DNA of 44,766 nt from a virus: positions 1 through 44,766 of the IMG/VR virus record IMGVR_UViG_3300047476_000617; one strand, 5' to 3'. The notes under the pieces are model-generated. The model did no database searches. It saw nothing but the letters and a program-made list of their open reading frames with translations, and was not told the DNA's origin. A program made the translations under genes and the position numbers. Below are positions 1 through 7,745 of this stretch, piece after piece. Numbering within the stretch: the stretch's first letter is position 1; every line of letters begins with the position of its first letter.

Positions 1-2
1 CT

Positions 3-581
3 ATACAACCGATGAAGCGTGACCTGTCTCAGGTAGCTGAGCCAGTCATTACCGATGTAGATAGTGGCATTACTGCTATACATCATACACTAGGCCCTGC
101 TGCTTTCCAGGCAAGCCCAGGTTCGCACCGTCATGACGGAACTGACTCCCACTTTATTGAGCTGGGCAATCTAAAAGGATCGTCAGTTGACTTTGTTCCA
201 TCTGGCGGTGCGTCAATAACTCAGCCAACCTTCAGTGGTACGCCGATGTTCACAGGAAGCTATACCAAGGTAGGCAACTTGCTACACTTCGCAATCGACG
301 TAGACATGGATAACATCACAAGCTTTGGTGACGGTCAGTACTACATGGATTTGCCTTTCGTGGCGGCTCGAAGCTACCTTTTCAGTGATGGATGTCTGCA
401 TGACATTTCTACTGGCGACGAGTATGCGATTCTCGCTCACATAGTGGGAGGGACGAACCGCATTACGCTTCTGTCGACTGCCTCTAACGGCAGACAGGTC
501 CCATTTACGCACAATGTGCCCGTAACCCTGTCTACTGCTGATAATTTTCACATAGCAGGTACATACCAGATTGCTGAATAA
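3..581 (+). CDS. Tail fibre / receptor-binding protein, allele A (5' end missing)
   Basis: The reading frame is open from the first complete codon; the related copy at 44097 shows that only the ATG and a few bases are lost (in-frame ATG at 12). The product starts with a SPGSHRHDGTDSHF stretch typical of short phage fibre attachment segments. A beta-rich C-terminal part of about 130 residues follows and ends in FHIAGTYQIAE. By position it is the first gene of the fibre operon. It is about 90% identical in protein and 84% in DNA to the copy at 44097-44681. I infer an adhesive role from gene context and from the concentration of differences in the C-terminal two thirds; no enzymatic motif is visible. 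Confidence 0.6.
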   Translation: MQPMKRDLSQVAEPVITDVDSGITAIHHTLGPAAFQASPGSHRHDGTDSHFIELGNLKGSSVDFVPSGGASITQPTFSGTPMFTGSYTKVGNLLHFAIDVDMDNITSFGDGQYYMDLPFVAARSYLFSDGCLHDISTGDEYAILAHIVGGTNRITLLSTASNGRQVPFTHNVPVTLSTADNFHIAGTYQIAE

Positions 582-666
582 GTAAGGTAGAATAAAAGCT
601 ATGCCAGCACAAACCGTTATTAAGCTACGCAGAGGTACTGCAAGTCAGTGGACCACTGCTAACCCA
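540..666. repeat. 127-bp exact repeat of the contig end (first copy)
   Basis: These 127 bases are identical to 44640-44766. The identity stops abruptly on the left (T at 539, C at 44639) and on the right because the window ends. The repeat spans the end of the fibre gene, the 19-bp spacer and the start of the next gene. A length of 127 equals a k-mer size often used by short-read assemblers, so this is probably an assembly overlap that closes the genome, not a biological repeat. Confidence 0.9.
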
Positions 667-1053
667 GTGCTTGGCGCTGGTGAAGTTGGTCTGGAGACCA
701 ATACTAACCGTACTAAGTACGGCGATGGTTCTACTGCCTGGAGCTCCCTCCCATATTCCGTAGCAGACGCTTCTGGCACTTCTTCGGTTGACTGGTCTGC
801 GGTGCTTAACAAGCCATCCACGTTCCCGCCAAGTAGCCACACTCACGTAATTTCTGAAGTTACAGACTTGCAGACTTCTTTGGACGGCAAAGCTGCAAGT
901 TCTCACACTCACGCTATGGCCGAGCTAACTGCGTTTAATGTTGCATCTCCGGTAAATGGACAGGCCCTTGTTTACAATGCCGCTACTGGGAAATGGGTTA
1001 ACGCTGCGGCGGCAGCAACTAGCTTTTCTGGGTTCCTACTAATGGGTGCCTAG
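601..1053 (+). CDS. Fibre protein with Mtd-N-like domain
   Basis: Residues 5-52 (IKLRRGTASQW, then AGEVGLETNTNRTKYGDG) match the N-terminal domain of the major tropism determinant and hyaluronidase-type fibres, which attaches fibres to phage tails. Two SHTH motifs (near residues 78 and 101) flank a helical segment; such HxH motifs bind metal ions along trimeric fibres. The C-terminus is short, ALVYNAATGKWV and then an Ala-rich end, so there is no large receptor-binding head. The ribosome site is weak. A -10-like TAGAAT lies at 588-593, seven bases before the ATG, so a leaderless transcript is possible. The first 22 codons recur at the contig end. Confidence 0.65.
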   Translation: MPAQTVIKLRRGTASQWTTANPVLGAGEVGLETNTNRTKYGDGSTAWSSLPYSVADASGTSSVDWSAVLNKPSTFPPSSHTHVISEVTDLQTSLDGKAASSHTHAMAELTAFNVASPVNGQALVYNAATGKWVNAAAAATSFSGFLLMGA

Positions 1054-1086
1054 GTCAATAAGATAAAGAGTTAAAGAAGGAAAATA

Positions 1087-1419
1087 ATGCCAACTAATTA
1101 CAAGGTTCTAGGTCAAGTATCACCGTCTGCAACAACCGCGACTACCCTCTACACCGTCCCAGCTGCAACTGAAGCTGTCATTTCTACTGTCGTGATCTGT
1201 AATCGCTCAGCCGTAAACAGAACCTTTAGGCTCGCAGTCAGGCCTAATGGGGCAACTCTTTCTAATGAGCATTACCTGGCATACGATATTACTGTTGGCC
1301 TAAGTGATTCAACCGCTTTAACTTTAGGCATAACTATGGATGCTGGTGATGTGCTGACCGTATATGCTTCCAGCACTGATCTGTCGTTTAGTGCATTTGG
1401 CTCTGAAATCACAGCGTAA
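1087..1419 (+). CDS. Tail-associated beta-structured protein
   Basis: This 110-residue protein has alternating hydrophobic strands and no signal or membrane segment. The segment TLYTVPAATEAVISTVVICN, followed by the R/N-rich FRLAVRPNG, resembles small structural proteins found next to fibres in many aquatic phages. An AGAAGGA ribosome site stands before the ATG. It lies between the Mtd-N-like fibre and the glycine-rich adhesin, which suggests a baseplate or fibre-linking role. That role is inferred from context; I recognise no enzymatic family. Confidence 0.5.
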   Translation: MPTNYKVLGQVSPSATTATTLYTVPAATEAVISTVVICNRSAVNRTFRLAVRPNGATLSNEHYLAYDITVGLSDSTALTLGITMDAGDVLTVYASSTDLSFSAFGSEITA

Positions 1420-1430
1420 GGAGTTCCCTG

Positions 1431-2354
1431 ATGGGAATAACCAAATTTTCAAATTCTGAGATCACTCAGTATCAAAAATATTTTAATTTTTTAGCTGGTA
1501 ATACGGCTTACCTGCCAACCATTAGCATTTCGATGCTGGTCGTTGCTGGCGGCGGTAGTGGTGGAAGCATAGCCGCGGGTGGCAATTCTGCTGGTGGTGG
1601 TGGTGCAGGTGGTTTAATTTACACTACTGCAGATGTTCAAATTTTTGCACCACACACTGTTACGATTGGGGCTGGCGGAGCCAGCGGAACCGCTAATAAT
1701 TCGTCAAATTACACTATCGCTGCCGGAAATAACGGCTCAAACTCAGTTTTTACAACTAATTTCACCGCTATTGGTGGTGGTGGTGGTGGTGCTGCTGGCA
1801 CCACGACACCGCCAGCGGCAAAAAACGGTGGTTCTGGTGGTGGTGGTGGTGGTGACAATGGTGCGCGAGGCCTAGGGACTGCTGGCCAGGGTAACAATGG
1901 TGGTCCTGGTGGAGGTTATGGTGGCACTGGTGGTGGTGGTGGTGCTGGTGCGGCTGGTGTCATCATAATGGGTGGTGTTGGATTGCAACTAACTGAATTT
2001 GCTAACGCAACATCGTCTGGTTACGATGGCGGCTATTATGCTGGCGGTGGTACTGGTGGCCACGGTGGCGCACCTTGGAACCGTGTGGGCGGTGGCGCTG
2101 GTGGTGGTGGCGCTGGTGGCGCTCAGGTAGGTGGAGAGACAGATGGAACATCTGGAGCTGTAAATTCAGGCGGTGGTGGTGGTGGCGCATACGGAGCGAC
2201 AGGTGGCCCTGGCGGATCAGGTATTGTTATTCTAAAATATCCAACTGCTAATTCCTTTACTGGGGGTGCTGGTCTTACCTATACCACTTATACGGCTAAT
2301 GGTTTTAAATACACTAAATTCACCGCCGGTACAGGCACCATAACATTTGCATAG
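1431..2354 (+). CDS. Poly-glycine tail adhesin
   Basis: This 307-residue protein has a short N-terminal cap (to about residue 38, TISISMLVVAGGG) and then a body with many runs of four to six glycines, broken by short loops. It closes with a GGPGGSGIVILKYP strand near residues 260-273 and a beta-like C-terminus. This matches bacterial and phage glycine-rich domains. In T-even-like adhesins (gp38 type) glycine runs form a stack of polyglycine-II helices, with variable loops that contact the receptor. The DNA is full of GGT repeats, making it prone to slippage and recombination. RBS AAGGAG at 1419-1424. I infer a receptor-binding adhesin; the fold cannot be proved from sequence alone. Confidence 0.65.
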   Translation: MGITKFSNSEITQYQKYFNFLAGNTAYLPTISISMLVVAGGGSGGSIAAGGNSAGGGGAGGLIYTTADVQIFAPHTVTIGAGGASGTANNSSNYTIAAGNNGSNSVFTTNFTAIGGGGGGAAGTTTPPAAKNGGSGGGGGGDNGARGLGTAGQGNNGGPGGGYGGTGGGGGAGAAGVIIMGGVGLQLTEFANATSSGYDGGYYAGGGTGGHGGAPWNRVGGGAGGGGAGGAQVGGETDGTSGAVNSGGGGGGAYGATGGPGGSGIVILKYPTANSFTGGAGLTYTTYTANGFKYTKFTAGTGTITFA

Positions 2355-2362
2355 GAGTACAG

Positions 2363-2731
2363 ATGGCACACTACGCATTCTTGGATCAAAATAATATTGT
2401 CACTGAAGTTATTGTTGGCATTGACGAGACCGAACTAATCGAAGGCAAGGATCCCGAGACTTGGTACGGGGAGTTTCGTGGTCAGGTATGTAAGCGAACA
2501 AGCTACAACGGCAACTACCGTAAACAATATGCTGGCATTGGGTACAAGTACGACGAAGAGCTGGATGCTTTTATTGCCCCTCAGCCATTTCCTTCGTGGG
2601 CGCTTAACGAGGAATGCGACTGGGAGGCTCCAATCCCGTATCCTTCTGATGGCCTAGTATATTGCTGGAATGAAGAAGCTCTAGACTGGGAGCCGGTTGT
2701 ATTTGAGCTAGAAGAAACTCCAGCCGAATAA
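2363..2731 (+). CDS. Conserved aquatic-phage tail-region protein
   Basis: The 122-residue product starts MAHYAFLDQNNIVTEVIVG and contains KRTSYNGNYRKQYAGIGYKY and a W/E-rich C-terminal half (CDWEAPIPYP, DWEPV). This pattern recurs in cyanophages and other aquatic phages beside fibre genes; I recall the family but not an experimentally proven function. The ribosome site GGAGTACAG precedes the ATG, eight bases after the adhesin stop, so it is co-transcribed with the fibre genes. It is acidic and has no membrane segment. It could be a fibre-associated or chaperone-like protein. Confidence 0.55.
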   Translation: MAHYAFLDQNNIVTEVIVGIDETELIEGKDPETWYGEFRGQVCKRTSYNGNYRKQYAGIGYKYDEELDAFIAPQPFPSWALNEECDWEAPIPYPSDGLVYCWNEEALDWEPVVFELEETPAE

Positions 2732-2775
2732 TAATTCCGCTATAGTAACCTTAAAGGAGAACTTGAAGGAAGACT

Positions 2776-2997
2776 ATGTTAGAAGGACTTGCCCCAAAGA
2801 CAAAGGATGCTCTTTGCGTCTTGATGCGTAGAGCAGCAGACTTGTCGGCAGAGGATTATCAAATTCTTATGGAAGCTCTAGATGACCCTAGATGGTCGTC
2901 TAATGGACTAGCCGAGGCTCTTCGTGAGCGTGGCTTTGTAATTCACAAGAACGCTGTGGGTGAGCACCGCAAGGGAGTTTGCCCCTGTGCTAGGTGA
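2776..2997 (+). CDS. Small HTH-like DNA-binding protein
   Basis: This protein has 73 residues. The segment SSNGLAEALRERGFVIHKNAVGEHR looks like a compact helix-turn-helix, and the C-terminus ends with a CPC motif. Similar short proteins with the pattern W...LA..L...G......V..HR..C are common in actinophages. An AAGGA ribosome site lies before the ATG, and a -10-like TATAGT lies about 30 bases upstream. The end overlaps the start region of the metallophosphoesterase, so the two are probably translationally coupled. A small-terminase role is possible but unsupported. Confidence 0.45.
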   Translation: MLEGLAPKTKDALCVLMRRAADLSAEDYQILMEALDDPRWSSNGLAEALRERGFVIHKNAVGEHRKGVCPCAR

Positions 2998-3958
2998 CAT
3001 GAAGCTAGAGCCTAAGTGGGATACCGTTAGGCAAGCACAGCCAGTAAATATCACGGCTCCGAAGCCAGCTAAACAGCTGAAGACGAAGCACAAGGTAGCT
3101 ATTGCGTTACCGGACCCTCAAATCGGGGGTCGTTTTTTATTTGACAAAGGGTGGGACCCGTTTCACGACGAAGCCGCCATGGATGTTTCCCTTCAAATCG
3201 TCAGCTTCCTTGAGGAGACTGATCGAATTGACTGGGTTATCAACCTAGGAGATTTCCTAGACCTACCCAGCCAGGGTCGCTTCGACCAGGAAGCGGGCTT
3301 TGCTGGGACTACCCAACGGGCGATCGACAGGGGACATCTATTTCTTCAACAGCAGAGGGCAGCAGCTGGGCCTAAGGCGGAGATAGTGCTTATTGAAGGA
3401 AACCATGACCGACGTATGGAGAAGTACATTCTCTCCAACTCGGCCGCAGCATGGGGTCTAAAGCGGGCAAATATGGATGCGCTCCCAGTCATGAGCCTGC
3501 CTTATCTATTGCGTCTCGACGAAATTGGAGTGACTTACATTGACGCATATCCCGCTGGAGCCTATTGGCTCACCCCTAGTATCAGAGCAATCCACGGAAA
3601 TAAAGCCAGAAGCAATGGCTCTACCGCCGCAGCCTACACAAACGCTGATCCTCACATTTCTACCGTCTTCGGGCACGCACATCGCCTTGAAATCCAATCA
3701 AGGACCGTATTCAATCGGGATGAAGCTATCCGAAGCGTCGCCGTCAGTCCAGGTTGCCTATGCCGCGTTGATGGAGCAGTGCCTTCAGTTAATGGATCAA
3801 CGCATGTTGACGGCACACCAGCAAAGTATTACGAGAACTGGCAGCAAGGAGTAGCCGTCATCACAATCGAGAACGACGTTCCATACGTGGAGCTAGTTGA
3901 GATTCGTAATGGCGTTGCTTGGTTCCGTGGACGGAAGTTCGTTAGTCAACGATCTTAG
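2987..3958 (+). CDS. Calcineurin-like metallophosphoesterase
   Basis: The metal-binding motifs occur in order: DPQIG (D43), GDFLD (88-92), GNHD (138-141), HG (203-204) and GHAH (229-232), numbered from GTG 2987. These mark a two-metal phosphoesterase; phage relatives are usually assigned to DNA repair, nucleic-acid processing or phosphate removal, but the substrate is unknown here. I chose GTG 2987 because AAGGGAG stands nine bases upstream. GTG 2960 (longer by 9 residues) and ATG 2999 lack a good ribosome site. It is the last gene of the plus-strand fibre operon, and its end overlaps the convergent HNH gene by 17 bases with no terminator between them. Confidence 0.85.
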   Translation: MLGDMKLEPKWDTVRQAQPVNITAPKPAKQLKTKHKVAIALPDPQIGGRFLFDKGWDPFHDEAAMDVSLQIVSFLEETDRIDWVINLGDFLDLPSQGRFDQEAGFAGTTQRAIDRGHLFLQQQRAAAGPKAEIVLIEGNHDRRMEKYILSNSAAAWGLKRANMDALPVMSLPYLLRLDEIGVTYIDAYPAGAYWLTPSIRAIHGNKARSNGSTAAAYTNADPHISTVFGHAHRLEIQSRTVFNRDEAIRSVAVSPGCLCRVDGAVPSVNGSTHVDGTPAKYYENWQQGVAVITIENDVPYVELVEIRNGVAWFRGRKFVSQRS

Positions 3959-4610
3959 GAATAGTGCCGTGCCTTCTGGCCTCGTCACGTCTCCTCTTGT
4001 CCTCAGCGTGAACCTTCTCGTCCGGAGCTAAAGTTACCGAGTCGTGTGGCAATGGGTCATACCTGTTGCCGTCTTCGTCTATCGGATGGAACGGGACAGA
4101 AGCATCAACTCCGCCGTCAGGCGTGGTCGGGCGTTCCCCGTAATGCTTATCATTCGCAGCATGCCAACGATTGTGACATTCTGCACAAATGCGGTGAATG
4201 TTGCCCTCGACATTACGCATCGTGTTCTTGTCGGGACCGTGGTGAATAGCCTCGGCGGGATGACCTGGACAGCCGATAATTGGCTCGACTCCACCACCAG
4301 CGTAGCGAAGCCAGGCCCACTCGCATACCATGCCTGGGTTAATTGGGAACTTCTTGGCAGCTTCTTTACGTCCTGTAGAAATCGGGTCAGCGTATTCATC
4401 CAGTGCTTTAGAGCCCGTGTATCCCTCAAAGTAAGCCTCAATGTCTTCTTCTACGTCGGAGATCGACCTACCATTGCCGTCTAGCGAGAACAGCCCTTCG
4501 CAACAGCAAAAGGAGTTCTCTGCAAGGACTCCGTTCCACATGTCTTCACATTCATCGTGGAACGAAGCCTTGCAGGCGAGGCATACGGTCTTAGTTGTCA
4601 TCCTTACCAA
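3942..4610 (-). CDS. HNH endonuclease
   Basis: The core is EAIHHGPDKN (HH at 123-124), followed by HRICAECHNRWH (140-150). This gives the His-Asn-His nuclease motif with a zinc-binding CxxC; a second CEW...GCPGH pair lies just before. An extra cysteine-rich N-terminus (C10, C13, C21, C35-37) suggests another zinc site. The start is TTG with AAGGT five bases upstream; ATG 4601 is an alternative with poor spacing. It overlaps the end of the primase gene by 20 bases. In phages such nucleases act in DNA processing or as free-standing homing enzymes; which applies is not clear. Confidence 0.75.
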   Translation of the reverse strand: MVRMTTKTVCLACKASFHDECEDMWNGVLAENSFCCCEGLFSLDGNGRSISDVEEDIEAYFEGYTGSKALDEYADPISTGRKEAAKKFPINPGMVCEWAWLRYAGGGVEPIIGCPGHPAEAIHHGPDKNTMRNVEGNIHRICAECHNRWHAANDKHYGERPTTPDGGVDASVPFHPIDEDGNRYDPLPHDSVTLAPDEKVHAEDKRRRDEARRHGTIPKIVD

Positions 4611-7077
4611 ATTCTACCTTATAGAGGAACATACCACTGTATGCTCTACGGCCTTGACCGCCTCTAATAGGAGAGATAGGAAGCCTCATGCGAAGCTCTC
4701 GGATGAATGGTGTCATAGCCAGTGGAATCTCGCCGTTCTCCTGACACCACTGCTTGTACGAGTGGAGCAGGTCGGAAGACTGAACCGAAGCCAGCGGGTT
4801 CTGCACGACGCAGTCCTCGATGTACTTGGCGATGTGGTCTTCCTCGAAGCGGTATTCCGTAGTAGCCAGCTTGACCGAGTTAGGCTCAGTAAGACCCTGC
4901 TTGAGAACCCTCTTAGCGCCCTCAATCATCCAGGCTAATACTCCGCCACCCTCTTCTAGGAAGATGTCCTCAGCTAGACCTTGCTTCTGCAGTCCCTCTG
5001 GAACCTGGTAGCTAAAGTCGATCTTGCGGAGCCTTCTCCAGAAACCTGAGCCACCGGAGCGAACCGAAGGCAGGTGGTTAAGAGCGAGGAACAGCGTGTG
5101 TGACGGCTTAAAGTCGAAGAAGTCCTTGTACATCTTGCGAGCAGAGATGATGTCTCCACCAGTAAGCATCTTGACTCGGGACTCGTTGAACTTACCATCA
5201 GGGCGGGTCTCAGAGGCCACAGCAAAACGCACACCATGTAGGTTTGCAATCTCAGTAGAGTGCTGAACCGAGTTGGTGTCCAACAGGAAGTTCTCTGGCA
5301 TTGTGCGGGCATAGGTTCCAAGGATCTTGGAAACGATGTCCAACAATGTTGACTTACCGTTAGCACCAACACCGACGAATACAGGTAGCACGTGCCACCT
5401 TACTTCGCCAATAAGGGCCACGCCCAAGAGTTCCTGTATGTAAGAAATCCTGTCCTCGTCCGTGATAACGAGCTTCAGGAACTCCTCCCATTTAGGCGTG
5501 GCTGTCTGAGTAGGCGCACAAGCGGTCTGCTTTGTGTTGAAATCCGCTAGGGGATCTGCGTCACGAAGCACGCCTGTCGCCAAATCTACAATTCCATTTG
5601 GCGTACACAGCTCGACGGGGTTAGCGTCGAGCAGATGTGGCTGGACTACGATGTCTGGGACAGACTCGGCTAGCCCTACTGCGCTGTTGATGGAAGCCCT
5701 GGAGAGCGAACGCTTAGCCCAGTCCAGACCAGCCTTAGAAGCATCTTTAGCTCCGAAGGATAGCGCGGACTCAGCAGCAAGGCGCTCGATCAAGCGAGTG
5801 CTGTCAGGGATGTAAGCCGACTTGTCCCATCTGTACCAACCGATTTCAGGGACGAAGATGAACTTGCCGCGAGCTGCGTCTGCGAGACGCTCTGCGTTGG
5901 CAACATCTGTGTACTTGAAGGCATCCATAGGCAGCGAGATCGGTGCAGGCTCAGCGGATAATGCCAAGCTTCCGTTGGTACTTAGCTGCTCGGAGCCTTG
6001 CCCTTTTGGGAGGTCAGGAACCACGCTGAGGTGTAGCTTGTGTACGTGGTTGCGTACCTCTGAGGCAACCTTGGCTTCATCGAATGTTGAAACAAGTTGC
6101 TTAGCCCACTTGAAAGCCGTCTGAACCTCTCCTGGATTCGGTTTACGGCGCTCGCCGGAGCTAAGCAAATCTATGAACTTGGCTTCTACTAAGCGAGACG
6201 CTTCAGTAAAGCCTTCCTCAGTAAAACACCCATGACGAACAGACGCGTAGAGCTTGATAGCTGTCGAGACAAGCCAGGGGTGTCGTGCTTTAGGGTTGGA
6301 CTTGTCAATAGTGTCCACAAGCTGTGCTGTCCAAGCACAATTCTCTGACGCAACTCGCCACTCTTCTGGTGGTGAGACAACCACAAACTCGCTAACAGTC
6401 GTGTTGTCAGATATAAATCCGTACGACTCGAGCGCCTCCACGATTTCGGCAATCGTGAGGGGGTAGGTGTGGTCATTGAACTCAACCTTTACGGGTACTG
6501 GATTGTCAGCGTCTTTATGATTTATAGTACCTGGTGCGCGGAGCACACGTGGCAAATCAGAGACATTGTCGACTTTTCCGCCGTAGATCTCGGCCACTCG
6601 CTGAATGAGTTGACCGAACCTACGAGAGACTCCAGCGATCATTGAGCGGTTCATGTCGTGAACATCGCCGTCTTCTACAGCCCAATATGGCTGAAGACCA
6701 TGTCCGGAGTGGACTATGGCAGCAGGCTGGCAATTCAAAATGTCAGACAGGGAATCTATAATCTGACGAGCAGTGTCCTCATCTTTGATGCCACTGTCCT
6801 TGTAGTCCAGGTCAGCCCACAGGGCGTTCAACCTGGTGATGTCATTGACATCTCCTCTGGTGTTGCTTGAGGTGATGGTCGACTCGTCTACTGAGTTCAC
6901 CATGGTGTACACGTTCATACCATTGGCGGTCAGCGTCTGAGCAAAAATGTCTGCGTTCCCTAGGGGAAGCATCTTTGAGGTCCACGAGTTCCTGGGGCCG
7001 AAGTAGCAGACGGTTACTTTGTCCGACTCGGTCTTACCTAGCCTCGTGAACAGGTCCAGAATGGGTCTGTCGTTCAC
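4591..7077 (-). CDS. Primase-polymerase / D5-type SF3 helicase
   Basis: The protein has 828 residues in two halves. The N-terminal half is a PrimPol (AEP) primase: WADLD at 87-91, HSGHG at 123-127, and DLPRVLRAPGT from 174, as in phage and plasmid RepB-like primases. The middle (about 390-540) resembles the D5 N-terminal domain. The C-terminal half is an SF3 helicase: Walker A GVGANGKST at 569-577, Walker B RFAVASE at 617-623, sensor ALNHLP at 665-670 and arginine finger RR at 681. It would prime and unwind at the phage origin. No phage DNA polymerase is visible, so host polymerase is probably recruited. The start is GTG with AAGGAG five bases upstream. Confidence 0.9.
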   Translation of the reverse strand: MNDRPILDLFTRLGKTESDKVTVCYFGPRNSWTSKMLPLGNADIFAQTLTANGMNVYTMVNSVDESTITSSNTRGDVNDITRLNALWADLDYKDSGIKDEDTARQIIDSLSDILNCQPAAIVHSGHGLQPYWAVEDGDVHDMNRSMIAGVSRRFGQLIQRVAEIYGGKVDNVSDLPRVLRAPGTINHKDADNPVPVKVEFNDHTYPLTIAEIVEALESYGFISDNTTVSEFVVVSPPEEWRVASENCAWTAQLVDTIDKSNPKARHPWLVSTAIKLYASVRHGCFTEEGFTEASRLVEAKFIDLLSSGERRKPNPGEVQTAFKWAKQLVSTFDEAKVASEVRNHVHKLHLSVVPDLPKGQGSEQLSTNGSLALSAEPAPISLPMDAFKYTDVANAERLADAARGKFIFVPEIGWYRWDKSAYIPDSTRLIERLAAESALSFGAKDASKAGLDWAKRSLSRASINSAVGLAESVPDIVVQPHLLDANPVELCTPNGIVDLATGVLRDADPLADFNTKQTACAPTQTATPKWEEFLKLVITDEDRISYIQELLGVALIGEVRWHVLPVFVGVGANGKSTLLDIVSKILGTYARTMPENFLLDTNSVQHSTEIANLHGVRFAVASETRPDGKFNESRVKMLTGGDIISARKMYKDFFDFKPSHTLFLALNHLPSVRSGGSGFWRRLRKIDFSYQVPEGLQKQGLAEDIFLEEGGGVLAWMIEGAKRVLKQGLTEPNSVKLATTEYRFEEDHIAKYIEDCVVQNPLASVQSSDLLHSYKQWCQENGEIPLAMTPFIRELRMRLPISPIRGGQGRRAYSGMFLYKVEFGKDDN

Positions 7078-7100
7078 AAAAACTCCTTAGTAGATAAGAA

Positions 7101-7140
7101 TGAGCCCCAAGAGGAAAGGAGACGAAACTCTTGGGGCTCA
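7101..7140 (-). promoter_or_regulatory. 13-bp perfect stem-loop upstream of the primase gene
   Basis: TGAGCCCCAAGAG (7101-7113) pairs perfectly with 7128-7140 around a 14-base loop. It lies in the 77-base gap between the 7155-7733 gene and the primase start. No T-tract follows on the minus strand, so it is not a classical terminator. In the minus-strand RNA the loop contains CUCCUU, complementary to the primase ribosome site AAGGAG at 7083-7088. The hairpin could act as an attenuator, an mRNA end or a pseudoknot controlling primase translation. Confidence 0.6.
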
Positions 7141-7154
7141 CCCTATTGTAGCAA

Positions 7155-7733
7155 TTAGATTAGCTCAAGTACTTCCGACTCAACGATGTCTTGAGGGATT
7201 TGAGTCGCCAGAGCAATCTGGTCGGCAGACACACCAGAAGCTGCGAGGCTCTTAGCTAGGTCTACCTTGTCCGCTGGAAAGTCGCTGAGCGACTTAGCCT
7301 TGGTCTTTGCTGGAGCCTTAGCAGCAGGTGCAGCCTTGGCAGCAGGAGCATCGAACTGGTCCTGAGCGAAGTAAGCGCGTGCCACCTTGGCGTCCTCTTC
7401 CGTGAACGGGGTGAGGATGAATGGAGCTGACTGACCTGGCTTTGAAGTGCCACGACCTAGTCGGCCTAGTACTGGCTTGCCGTTGCCTACGGAAGGCTTC
7501 AGGGTTCCAATGAGTGCAGCCTGGAAGAACAAGACGTTGTCGTGCTCCTCGTAGCCGTTGTCTCCGTCTAGGACGACAACACGAGCCGCGATAGCATCGC
7601 TCTCGCCGTAGTCAGTCTTGATTCCGGTGCGGTATTCGGTTGGCCATACGAGCAGCAGGTGACCCTGGTAGTCGGCTGGCTTGAACTTGCTTCCAGCAGC
7701 TGGCTGGGAGAAGTTGTCCTCAAAGTACGTCAT
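7155..7733 (-). CDS. Replication-module protein, possible ssDNA-binding role
   Basis: This 192-residue protein has a beta-rich N-terminal part (to about 130) with HLLLVWPTEYRTGIKTDYG and ARVVVLDGDNGYEE. An Ala/Pro/Lys linker (about 130-152) follows, then a small helical C-terminal domain. The layout resembles a nucleic-acid-binding beta domain tethered to a protein-interaction module. It lies between the primase and the Cas4-like nuclease, so a single-strand binding or recombination accessory role is plausible. I do not recognise the family, and it lacks the acidic tip typical of bacterial SSB. Confidence 0.45.
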   Translation of the reverse strand: MTYFEDNFSQPAAGSKFKPADYQGHLLLVWPTEYRTGIKTDYGESDAIAARVVVLDGDNGYEEHDNVLFFQAALIGTLKPSVGNGKPVLGRLGRGTSKPGQSAPFILTPFTEEDAKVARAYFAQDQFDAPAAKAAPAAKAPAKTKAKSLSDFPADKVDLAKSLAASGVSADQIALATQIPQDIVESEVLELI

Positions 7734-7745
7734 AACGTACGTCTC

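Noticed and set aside
601-1053. Diversity-generating retroelement target (because of the Mtd-N-like domain)
   Set aside because: No reverse transcriptase, template repeat or variable repeat is visible, and the gene lacks a C-type lectin end.
1633-2190. Val-, Pro- and His-rich frames inside the glycine-rich adhesin
   Set aside because: They are frame shadows of GGT repeats and have no starts with ribosome sites.
2776-2997. Small terminase subunit
   Set aside because: It is short, far from packaging genes in transcription order, and the 20256-20984 product fits the small terminase pattern better.
4044-4938. Plus-strand frames opposite the HNH and primase genes
   Set aside because: They lie antisense to well-supported enzymes and have no protein features.
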